From: an uncultured Clostridia bacterium
Lineage (GTDB): Bacteria > Bacillota > Clostridia > Oscillospirales > Acutalibacteraceae
DNA length: 5,534 nucleotides
NCBI GenBank assembly: GCA_947174455.1
Contig: CAMWIZ010000076.1
Span: forward strand, 1-5,534
Direction of reading: 5' to 3'
Shown: piece by piece, positions 1-5,534 of the stretch
How positions within the stretch are numbered: the stretch's first letter is position 1
Layout of the letters: each line of letters opens with the position of its first letter
The notes under the pieces: generated by a model
What the model was told of the DNA's origin: nothing
Database searches by the model: none
The model's input: the letters and a program-made list of their open reading frames with translations, nothing else
Translations under genes and position numbers: made by a program

Positions 1-908
1 ATGCTTGGCGTGTCGTCCATATACAGCTCTGCATTGGCAAGCACATCTCCTGCCTGAATCAGACGTGACCACTCATCCTCAGACATTTTGCCCGTCTTAA
101 TTTTTTGGCTTTCGATCAAACCTTCGGTAGAGAGCAAACGTGACGCAAGCTGCTCCTTGGACATTTCCAGGGAAAAGAATGCTACTTTTTTCTTTTGAGT
201 AACCGCCACACTTCTTGCAATATTAAGTGCAAAGCTGGTTTTACCCATACCTGGACGTGCAGCAAGCAGGATTAAGTCCGACTTATTAAGACCTGTAATA
301 TAGTTGTCAAGTCCCCTTATTCCCGTGGAAAGAGGTTTAATATCATCATTGTCAGCAGAATTGAGAAGATCAAGTCTGTCATAGGTTTGTTGAATCACTT
401 CGCTTATATGCTGAAGTCCCTGTATATTTTTACCCTGTCGGATATCAAAAATACGCTGTTCCGCATAGTCTATAAGGACATCTGCCTGAGTTGAACCCTC
501 AGCGGCTTCTTCAACTGTTTTGCGTGATGCCTCAATAAGAGAACGAATATCGAACTTTTCTCTTACAAACTGAGCATAAATCTCTATATTCTCTGTTGAA
601 AGTGCCGCTTGTCCGAGCTGAACAAGATAAGCCTTGCCGGTTGATTCGTCAAATCCGCTGTCAAGCTTTAAACGTTCAAGAACAGTAATAAAGTCTATAA
701 CTTTGCCCTCGGTAAACAAATCAAGCATTGCCTGATAAATCAGCTTGTGAATTTCCAAATGAAACAGCTCAGCCTTTGGAAGAATCTCCGCTGTTCTTGC
801 CATACACTCGGCATCTATCAAAATAGCACCCAAAACTGCTTGCTCAGCCTCAGGGCTGTATGGCAGTTTAACGGACGAATATGCTCCGCCTATATCCAAC
901 TCTGCCAT
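1..908 (-). CDS. dnaB: Replicative DNA helicase DnaB, N-terminal 302 codons (3' end beyond window)
   Basis: This is the ring-shaped, ATP-driven helicase that unwinds DNA at the replication fork and binds primase (called DnaC in B. subtilis). The protein begins MAELDIGGAYSSVKLPYSPE. Residues about 14-165 are the helical N-terminal domain and linker, with the typical 'P.s.EAEQAVLGAIL' opening. The RecA-like motor domain follows: 'PLSTGIRGLDNYITGL' near 192-207, Walker A 'ARPGMGKTS' at 217-225 (Lys223, Thr224), and 'FFSLEMS' at 244-250, where Glu248 should be the catalytic glutamate. The visible part ends at 'MDDTPS', just before the usual Walker B region, so about one third of a normal 440-450 residue protein is missing. 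The start is ATG at 908, with AGGAAG seven bases upstream, 18 bases after rplI. No intein interrupts the Walker A loop, a common site of intein insertion in DnaB. Identification is secure. Confidence 0.97.
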   Translation of the reverse strand, partial: MAELDIGGAYSSVKLPYSPEAEQAVLGAILIDAECMARTAEILPKAELFHLEIHKLIYQAMLDLFTEGKVIDFITVLERLKLDSGFDESTGKAYLVQLGQAALSTENIEIYAQFVREKFDIRSLIEASRKTVEEAAEGSTQADVLIDYAEQRIFDIRQGKNIQGLQHISEVIQQTYDRLDLLNSADNDDIKPLSTGIRGLDNYITGLNKSDLILLAARPGMGKTSFALNIARSVAVTQKKKVAFFSLEMSKEQLASRLLSTEGLIESQKIKTGKMSEDEWSRLIQAGDVLANAELYMDDTPS

Positions 909-915
909 ACTCACA

Positions 916-921
916 CTTCCT
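916..921 (-). promoter_or_regulatory. Ribosome binding site of dnaB
   Basis: AGGAAG on the minus strand, seven bases before the dnaB ATG, inside the 18-base rplI-dnaB gap. It supports the ATG at 908 as the start. The gap has no room for a separate promoter or terminator, so dnaB should be translated from the rplI message. Confidence 0.75.
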
Positions 922-926
922 TTCGC

Positions 927-1370
927 TTATTCGCAAACCTTTACATAAATTTTCGCAGAGATTCCATTATGCAGCTTAACCTCACAGTCATATGTATCAT
1001 ACTGCTTTATCTCACCAACAATGGAAATCTTCCTTTTATCAATAGTCAAACCGTATCTTTGCTTAATCTCATTGGAGATTTCCTTTGCTGTAACAGAACC
1101 AAACAGCTTGCCGTTTGTTCCTGCTTTTGCATGAATGACAAGAGTTTTCTCCTCCAGCTTTGCCTTTGATGCATTCGCCTGTGCAATCTTCTGGTCGAGC
1201 TGATACTGCTTGGAATCCGCAGCATTTTTCAACTCGTTCATAGCCTGTGCGTTTGCTTCTTTTGCCAAATTTCTTGGTAAGAGAAAATTTCTTGCGTAGC
1301 CGTCACTTACATTAACAAGCTCGCCTTTCTTTCCCGAACCTTTTACATCTTGCAGTAATACAACCTTCAT
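927..1370 (-). CDS. rplI: 50S ribosomal protein bL9
   Basis: bL9 is a structural protein of the large ribosomal subunit. It binds 23S rRNA near the base of the L1 stalk, and its C-terminal lobe reaches out from the ribosome surface. The 147 residues match the usual length of about 147-150. The N-terminal domain (1 to about 50) starts [19 protein letters not shown] and carries the family signature GxxGxxxxVxxGYxxNxLxP at residues 13-33. A long, charged, Ala/Lys-rich helix (about 41-76) follows, and then the C-terminal domain (about 80-147) with '[19 protein letters not shown]'. The ATG at 1370 shares its A with the TAA stop of gdpP (TAATG) and has AGGAGG eight bases upstream, which points to translational coupling. 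The gene is complete and shows nothing abnormal. Confidence 0.98.
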   Translation of the reverse strand: MKVVLLQDVKGSGKKGELVNVSDGYARNFLLPRNLAKEANAQAMNELKNAADSKQYQLDQKIAQANASKAKLEEKTLVIHAKAGTNGKLFGSVTAKEISNEIKQRYGLTIDKRKISIVGEIKQYDTYDCEVKLHNGISAKIYVKVCE

Positions 1371-3364
1371 TATATATTCCTCCTCTTTATTGGAACGGCA
1401 TCAAAAGACATCTCGTCAGCCGTAGTATTTATAGCTTCAACAAGCTTCTGCGTAGCTTCTGCTCTGGATATTTTCCCCAAATTGGCACCTGCCATGGTCT
1501 GGTGACCACCGCCGCCCAAATGCTCCATAACAAGCTGAACGTTAACATCACCCAAGGAACGTGCGGATACGTTCATATCCTCGCCCACTCTATACAAAAC
1601 ATAAGAAGCCTGTACGTCCTGTATACTGAGAAGTTCATCGGCAGCCTGTGCCGCAGTTACACGGATATTCTTATCTGTGTTCATCTTATCATCGGTACAG
1701 GCAATAGCACTGTTGCTGTATATCTCTGCATCTGATACAAGCTGTGTTTTTGCCTTGTATGTATCAAGCGAATCCGAAAATAAACGCTTGACTTCAACCG
1801 TATCAGCACCTTTTCTTCTTAGATATGCTGCTGCCTCAAAGGTACGCACTCCTGTACGAAGCACAAAGTTTTTTGTGTCAAGCATTATTCCCGAAAGAAG
1901 TGCCTCCGCTTCATGTTTATTCAGTGCATCATCTGAAATATACTGTACAAGCTCCGTAACCATTTCACTGGCAGATGATGCAAACGGCTCATGGAAGAAC
2001 ACACAGGCGTTGGCGATACGATTCACCATCATTCTGTGATGATCTATAACAACAACATTTTGACACATTTTATACAATTCAGTATCCTCAACAAATGTTG
2101 GTGAGTGCGTATCCACTATTATAAGCAGCGTTTTCTCATTGACTATTTTCCTTGCATCTTGCGGTAGGATAAATATATTCTTATAGCCGTGCTGTATAAA
2201 ATTATCAATCAAAGACTCAGCGGTTGACATGGACTTATCCACTACAATATTTACACGATTGTCAAATGTCTTGGAAATAACACTCCACATACCTACAGCT
2301 GCACCAACTGCATCTAAGTCAGAAGACTGGTGACCCATAACCAAAACATTATCTGACTGTCTGATTTTTTCCGTTAAAGCTTTTGCTATAACTCTTGCTT
2401 TAACCTTTTCGTGCTTTTCGATACCCTTTGAAACACCGCCAAAGAATTCATACTCATCTTCCTGTTTAATGGAAACCTGGTCGCCGCCTCTGCCCAGTGC
2501 CAAATCCAATGCCTGTAGTGACCACTGCTCACACTCAGATACAGTCGCTCCGCCACGGCCTATACCCATTGAAATGGTTGTAACTATTGATTCATCAAAT
2601 ACCTTTATGGCTCTGACTTCCTCCAATATTTTAAACTTGTTCTCAATCTCATGGCAAAGTGCCTTCTCATCCATAACTATCTTGTACCGTCTGCCCGACG
2701 CCTTTACGTACAATCCACTGCATGACGACGCCCACTTTTGCAGAACGGATTCCAACAAAACTATAGCATGACTGAAGCTTTCATCGCTGATATTTCTTTC
2801 AAACTCATCCCTGTTGTCAAGAAGTACAGTCGCAACCACCGGTCTTGAGTCAGAGTAAAGCTGTGACGTTATCTTAAATTCAGTATCATCAATATAGTAA
2901 AGCACAGCACCGTTATTGATTGCGGACGCTAAAACAGTATATCTTCTTCCACCGTACTCAACATCAATACCTGAGCTGTCCGTCAAGATATCCAAATTTG
3001 TTCCGGGTATATATTTATATACAGATTCGCCGACACACTCCCTATTTGCAGAAAGCTTCTTGCGAAATTTCGAGTTACACCACAGAATATCACCCTTACT
3101 GCCTGTAACTATAACAGGTACCGAGAATCTCTCCAAATAGTTATGATTTACACCCTTAATTCCGTTGACTGCACCTCTGACAACCTTGTTAACATATCTG
3201 CGGTAACGCAGACTGCCAAACATGATTATCCCCGATGATATCACAGCTACTATTATTTCAAATATAAAGACATAATGGTCGTATCTGTACGACAACGCAG
3301 CCATTACCAGCATTACCGCTGAGAACAACAAGCAGTGCCACTGGTAATATATGGGTCTTTTCAT
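1370..3364 (-). CDS. gdpP: Cyclic di-AMP phosphodiesterase GdpP (YybT family, DHH/DHHA1)
   Basis: A membrane-anchored phosphodiesterase that, in characterised relatives, hydrolyses cyclic di-AMP to 5'-pApA and so affects potassium and osmotic balance and cell-wall homeostasis. Numbered from ATG 3364 it has 664 residues, close to B. subtilis GdpP (659). In order: two membrane helices (about 10-26 and 31-50); a PAS domain (about 75-165); a degenerate GGDEF domain (about 175-300), with SGRRY at 223-227 in place of the GGDEF motif and the family-typical '[15 protein letters not shown]' at 286-300; then the catalytic DHH domain and DHHA1. Metal-binding motifs are intact: 'GHQSSDLD' (His345, Asp349, Asp351), 'VDTH' (Asp418), 'DHH' 441-443 and 'GIMLDTKNF' (Asp496). 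DHHA1 ends with GGGGH at 617-621. The active site therefore looks functional. An upstream in-frame ATG at 3379 would add five residues, but the GGAGG lies between the two ATGs, so 3364 is preferred. Heme binding by the PAS domain and weak ATPase activity of the GGDEF domain are known for B. subtilis GdpP; neither can be read from this sequence. Confidence 0.95.
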   Translation of the reverse strand: MKRPIYYQWHCLLFSAVMLVMAALSYRYDHYVFIFEIIVAVISSGIIMFGSLRYRRYVNKVVRGAVNGIKGVNHNYLERFSVPVIVTGSKGDILWCNSKFRKKLSANRECVGESVYKYIPGTNLDILTDSSGIDVEYGGRRYTVLASAINNGAVLYYIDDTEFKITSQLYSDSRPVVATVLLDNRDEFERNISDESFSHAIVLLESVLQKWASSCSGLYVKASGRRYKIVMDEKALCHEIENKFKILEEVRAIKVFDESIVTTISMGIGRGGATVSECEQWSLQALDLALGRGGDQVSIKQEDEYEFFGGVSKGIEKHEKVKARVIAKALTEKIRQSDNVLVMGHQSSDLDAVGAAVGMWSVISKTFDNRVNIVVDKSMSTAESLIDNFIQHGYKNIFILPQDARKIVNEKTLLIIVDTHSPTFVEDTELYKMCQNVVVIDHHRMMVNRIANACVFFHEPFASSASEMVTELVQYISDDALNKHEAEALLSGIMLDTKNFVLRTGVRTFEAAAYLRRKGADTVEVKRLFSDSLDTYKAKTQLVSDAEIYSNSAIACTDDKMNTDKNIRVTAAQAADELLSIQDVQASYVLYRVGEDMNVSARSLGDVNVQLVMEHLGGGGHQTMAGANLGKISRAEATQKLVEAINTTADEMSFDAVPIKRRNI
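1379..1384 (-). promoter_or_regulatory. Ribosome binding site of rplI
   Basis: A perfect AGGAGG on the minus strand, eight bases before the bL9 start. It lies inside the last codons of gdpP, so ribosomes finishing gdpP pass directly over it. This fits the one-base TAATG overlap. Confidence 0.85.
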
Positions 3365-3372
3365 ATACTTGA

Positions 3373-3377
3373 CCTCC
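3373..3377 (-). promoter_or_regulatory. Ribosome binding site that decides the gdpP start
   Basis: GGAGG (within ATGGAGGTC) on the minus strand, eight bases before the ATG at 3364. It overlaps the codons just after the alternative ATG at 3379, which has no purine-rich site upstream of it. The site therefore selects the shorter protein beginning MKRPIYYQW. Confidence 0.8.
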
Positions 3378-3415
3378 ATAGTTATGATACGAGTTAATAA
3401 TACTAATAGCCTCTG

Positions 3416-5296
3416 TTAAACATCCATTATTATAGGCAAAATCATAGGATTACGACGAGTTCTCTCATAGATAAGCTTAGAAACATCGTCCTTTATTCTG
3501 TTCTTGATAGTACCCCATTCATGAATATTCTCATAAGCACAATCGTACAAAACGTTGTGAACTCTGCGTTTAACATCATCAAATAAATCTTCAGACTCAC
3601 GCACATATACAAAACCACGGGATACAATATCCGGTCCTGACACTATGCTTCCGTTGTCATTGTCAAGGGTTGCCACAATAATAATTAAGCCGTCCTGTCC
3701 CAAATGCTTTCTGTCACGAAGTACAATACTTCCGACATCACCTACACCAAGACCATCAACAAATACCTTGCCGGCTTGAACAGACGGAAGTTGTTTAATG
3801 TAGCTTTCGTTAATCTCAACAACATTTCCAACATCACCGATAAATATATTTTTATGCTCCATACCCATTGACAACGCAAGATCGGCATGCTTTCTAAGAT
3901 GCTTCTGCTCACCGTGTACAGGTATAAAAAACTTTGGCTTAGTCAAAGCGTGAATAATTTTAAGCTCCTCTCGGCAGGCATGACCTGAAACATGAACCTC
4001 ATACATTGATTCATACACAACCTCGCAGCCTCTTTTTAGCAATTCATCGACAACGTTGCCGACTGTTTTTTCATTGCCCGGGATTGGATTTGCAGATATA
4101 ATGATAAAATCCCCGTAGCCAACCTCAACCTTCTTGTGGTCGGAGTAAGCCATTCTTGACAGTGCAGACATAGGCTCGCCTTGGCTGCCCGTAGTCACAA
4201 GCACAATTTTTTCCGATGGGAAACGCTTTAGCATATCTATATCAATAATAACATTATCGGGAACATTAAGATATCCAAGTTCTTTTGCAACCGTAATATA
4301 GTTTATCATGCTTCTGCCGGAGAAAGCCACCTTTCTGCCAAACTTTGCCGCACAGCTGATAATTTGCTGAATTCGGCTGATATTAGAAGCAAATGTTGCA
4401 ATAATAATTCTGTTTTTCTCTGCCCTTGTAAAAAGTCTTTCAAAAGACTCCAAAACTGTCTGTTCAGTGGGAGTATAACCCATACGCTCAGCATTGGTTG
4501 AGTCCGCCATAAGAGCCAGCACACCCTCTTTCCCAAGCTCTGCAAAGCGAGCCAAATCAATCATTTCTCCCTCTGTCGGAGTACAGTCAATCTTAAAGTC
4601 ACCTGTGTGAACTATAGTACCAACCTCTGTATGAATTGCAACAGCAACCGAATCGGGTATTGAATGATTAACATGAATAAATTCTATATTCATGCAGCCA
4701 AGGTTGATTGTATCGCCAGCCTTAACAACATTTAGTTTTGCGGAATTATACAGATTGTACTCCTTCAGCTTGTTTCCAACCAAACCGAGCGTCAATGCCG
4801 TACCGTATATAGGTAAGTTCACCTTATTCAAAAGAAAAGGAAGACCTCCGATATGATCCTCGTGACCGTGGGTAATAACTATACCTTTTATTCTGGAAGC
4901 GTTCTCCTCAACATAAGTAAAATCGGGTATAACTAAATCCACACCAAGCATATCGCCATCAGGGAATGCCATTCCACAGTCAAGAATAAACATATCATTG
5001 TTGCACTCAAACAGCGTTATATTTTTACCAATTTCATTAAGTCCGCCCAAAAACATAACTTTAACAGACGGTTTATTCTTTTGCCCTACAGACTGATATC
5101 TCTTTTTATAACTGTTTGTACTTCCACGTCTGGCGTTCTCACCTACTTTATTTTCATACGGTTTATTATCATATGACTTATTTTGGTGGGGCTTACTTCT
5201 GTAATACTTAACAGGCTTTTGCTTTACACCATTTTTCGCATATGTTTTTTCCTTTACCGCACCGCTCTGCTTCTTGTTATTAACGTCCGTCGACAC
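3416..5296 (-). CDS. rnj: Ribonuclease J with a basic N-terminal extension
   Basis: A metallo-beta-lactamase/beta-CASP ribonuclease with endonuclease and 5'-to-3' exonuclease activity, central to mRNA decay and rRNA maturation in Firmicutes. It has 626 residues against about 555 in B. subtilis RNase J1. The excess is an N-terminal tail (1-76) with 20 Lys/Arg against 5 Asp/Glu and no hydrophobic core. The conserved core begins near 'KVMFLGGLNEIGKN' (79-92). Metal ligands are all present: HGHEDH (His143, His145, Asp147, His148), 'HSIPDS' (His211), 'TGDFKID' (Asp233) and 'PVHGE' (His461). The beta-CASP domain is at about 278-425, with 'TTGSQGEPMSAL' at 368-379; 'SGHA' (His439) is the phosphate-contacting loop of the family. 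The C-terminal domain (about 520-626) includes 'DIVSRGFVYVRE'. The start is GTG at 5296, with GGAGGAG eight bases upstream; the G is shared with the TAG of the preceding frame. J1 or J2 type cannot be settled from the sequence alone; only this copy is in view. Confidence 0.96.
   Translation of the reverse strand: MSTDVNNKKQSGAVKEKTYAKNGVKQKPVKYYRSKPHQNKSYDNKPYENKVGENARRGSTNSYKKRYQSVGQKNKPSVKVMFLGGLNEIGKNITLFECNNDMFILDCGMAFPDGDMLGVDLVIPDFTYVEENASRIKGIVITHGHEDHIGGLPFLLNKVNLPIYGTALTLGLVGNKLKEYNLYNSAKLNVVKAGDTINLGCMNIEFIHVNHSIPDSVAVAIHTEVGTIVHTGDFKIDCTPTEGEMIDLARFAELGKEGVLALMADSTNAERMGYTPTEQTVLESFERLFTRAEKNRIIIATFASNISRIQQIISCAAKFGRKVAFSGRSMINYITVAKELGYLNVPDNVIIDIDMLKRFPSEKIVLVTTGSQGEPMSALSRMAYSDHKKVEVGYGDFIIISANPIPGNEKTVGNVVDELLKRGCEVVYESMYEVHVSGHACREELKIIHALTKPKFFIPVHGEQKHLRKHADLALSMGMEHKNIFIGDVGNVVEINESYIKQLPSVQAGKVFVDGLGVGDVGSIVLRDRKHLGQDGLIIIVATLDNDNGSIVSGPDIVSRGFVYVRESEDLFDDVKRRVHNVLYDCAYENIHEWGTIKNRIKDDVSKLIYERTRRNPMILPIIMDV
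5147..5191 (-). repeat. Three tandem five-residue repeats in the RNase J tail
   Basis: Residues 36-50 of RNase J read PHQNK, SYDNK, PYENK: three consecutive 15-base units with the pattern [P/S]-[H/Y]-[Q/D/E]-N-K. Units two and three are close at the DNA level (TCATATGATAATAAA and CCGTATGAAAATAAA). Unit one is more diverged. The repeat is small and could vary in copy number between strains. Confidence 0.6.
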
Positions 5297-5534
5297 TATA
5301 AAATCTCCTCCATCTTTCTTTCACTTAATAATTTACGTTCGATAATTGTTTTTACCGATAATCCGAAAGCACCACAAATTAAACCGTGCTGCTTCACAGC
5401 CTCGTACCGTCGCACCGCATATGATACATACCTCTCTGCCAATATTTTAACTATGCAGCACCGTCCGCACGTTAGGCAATCAAAAGACTTATACAGAACC
5501 GACAAAAAGGCAATGTATATATATCCATTAAGAC
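5296..5534 (-). CDS. Unidentified reading frame with a CxxCGxCC cluster (5' end beyond window)
   Basis: I do not recognise this product. The frame has no stop from the right edge down to TAG at 5296-5298, giving 78 codons in view. An internal TTG at 5505 could start a 69-residue protein, but it has no ribosome binding site, so a start outside the window is more likely if the gene is real. Visible features are a short hydrophobic stretch (GYIYIAFLSVLY), then FDCLTCGRCC, then a basic, probably helical tail containing 'YEAVKQHGLICGAFGL' and ending KMEEIL. F-x-C-x2-C-G-x-C-C resembles the cluster at the start of YkgJ-type CxxCxxCC proteins, but the remainder does not look like that family. In favour of a gene is the one-base TAG/GTG overlap with rnj. 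Against it are runs of otherwise uncommon Arg codons (CGA, CGG) and a second frame that is also open to the edge and stops at 5472-5474. The stretch could instead be the 5' leader of rnj. Confidence 0.35.
   Translation of the reverse strand, partial: LNGYIYIAFLSVLYKSFDCLTCGRCCIVKILAERYVSYAVRRYEAVKQHGLICGAFGLSVKTIIERKLLSERKMEEIL
5305..5311 (-). promoter_or_regulatory. Ribosome binding site of rnj supporting a GTG start
   Basis: GGAGGAG on the minus strand, eight bases before the GTG at 5296. There is no in-frame ATG nearby that would keep the same spacing, so the site fixes GTG as the start. It lies within the last codons of the upstream frame, which ends with TAG overlapping this GTG. Confidence 0.8.

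Noticed and set aside
747..1169. A 140-codon plus-strand frame spanning the dnaB-rplI junction.
   Set aside because: Both strands cannot plausibly code here: the minus strand encodes the highly conserved bL9 and the DnaB N-terminus, and the plus-strand product has no recognisable domain.
1502..3140. Several plus-strand frames of 60-120 codons opposite gdpP.
   Set aside because: They lie entirely antisense to a well-conserved protein, have no ribosome binding sites of note, and their products look like antisense translations.
3365..3415. Spacer between rnj and gdpP examined for a terminator or promoter.
   Set aside because: No stable inverted repeat followed by a U tract, and no clear promoter hexamers. 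It holds only the gdpP ribosome binding site.
4306..4560. An 84-codon minus-strand frame inside rnj.
   Set aside because: It is a shifted-frame shadow of the conserved metallo-beta-lactamase region of RNase J, which reads through without interruption.
5340..5364. Direct repeat cgataat at 5340-5346 and 5358-5364, considered as an operator.
   Set aside because: It is short and AT-rich, with no nearby convincing -35/-10 pair. A chance repeat is likely.
5368..5461. Inverted repeat gtgctgc (5386-5392) / gcagcac (5455-5461) with a competing agcac (5368-5372), suggesting an attenuator-like switch ahead of rnj.
   Set aside because: A seven-base match with a 62-base loop is expected about once or twice by chance in 240 bases, and no U-rich tract follows either stem. 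The competing stem is only five base pairs.
5484..5510. Possible -10 element TATAAG on the minus strand upstream of rnj.
   Set aside because: At 16-18 bases upstream there is no hexamer resembling TTGACA; the nearest candidate, TTGCCT, is only 14 bases away.
5296..5534. Resemblance of the upstream frame's tail ('YEAVKQHGLICG...') to the membrane insertion factor YidD.
   Set aside because: The YidD hallmarks, a Pro-x-Cys-Ser motif just before the Tyr-Ala helix and the RCHPF...GGxDPVP end, are absent, and the match needs gaps. It is too weak to name the gene.

Overview
This is an ordinary, conserved chromosomal region from a moderately low-GC Gram-positive bacterium. All genes lie on the minus strand. 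The likely source is a member of the Clostridia (Firmicutes/Bacillota), perhaps an anaerobic gut lineage. The evidence is the order gdpP-rplI-dnaB, which matches yybT-rplI-dnaC of Bacillus subtilis, together with strong AGGAGG-type ribosome binding sites, a GTG start on one gene, and a RNase J instead of an RNase E. The taxonomic placement is inference; no rRNA or other marker is present.

Reading in the direction of transcription (from the right edge to the left), the layout is as follows. (1) An unidentified reading frame enters from beyond the right edge. It carries a Cys-x2-Cys-Gly-x-Cys-Cys cluster and ends by overlapping the next start by one base. (2) Ribonuclease J follows, starting with GTG and carrying a basic, repeat-containing N-terminal extension of about 76 residues. 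(3) A 51-base spacer leads to gdpP, the membrane-anchored PAS / degenerate GGDEF / DHH-DHHA1 phosphodiesterase that hydrolyses cyclic di-AMP. (4) gdpP overlaps by one base with rplI, ribosomal protein bL9. (5) An 18-base gap leads to dnaB, the replicative helicase, whose first 302 codons are present before the left edge cuts it.

The tight spacing, the two one-base stop/start overlaps and the absence of any recognisable terminator between genes indicate one operon. It joins RNA decay (RNase J), second-messenger turnover (GdpP), the ribosome (bL9) and replication fork unwinding (DnaB). I see no mobile element, CRISPR array, tRNA or rRNA, and no plus-strand gene. I found no clearly undescribed system. 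The points most worth a second look are the RNase J extension, the unidentified upstream frame, the placement of rnj upstream of gdpP, and a start-site correction for gdpP.
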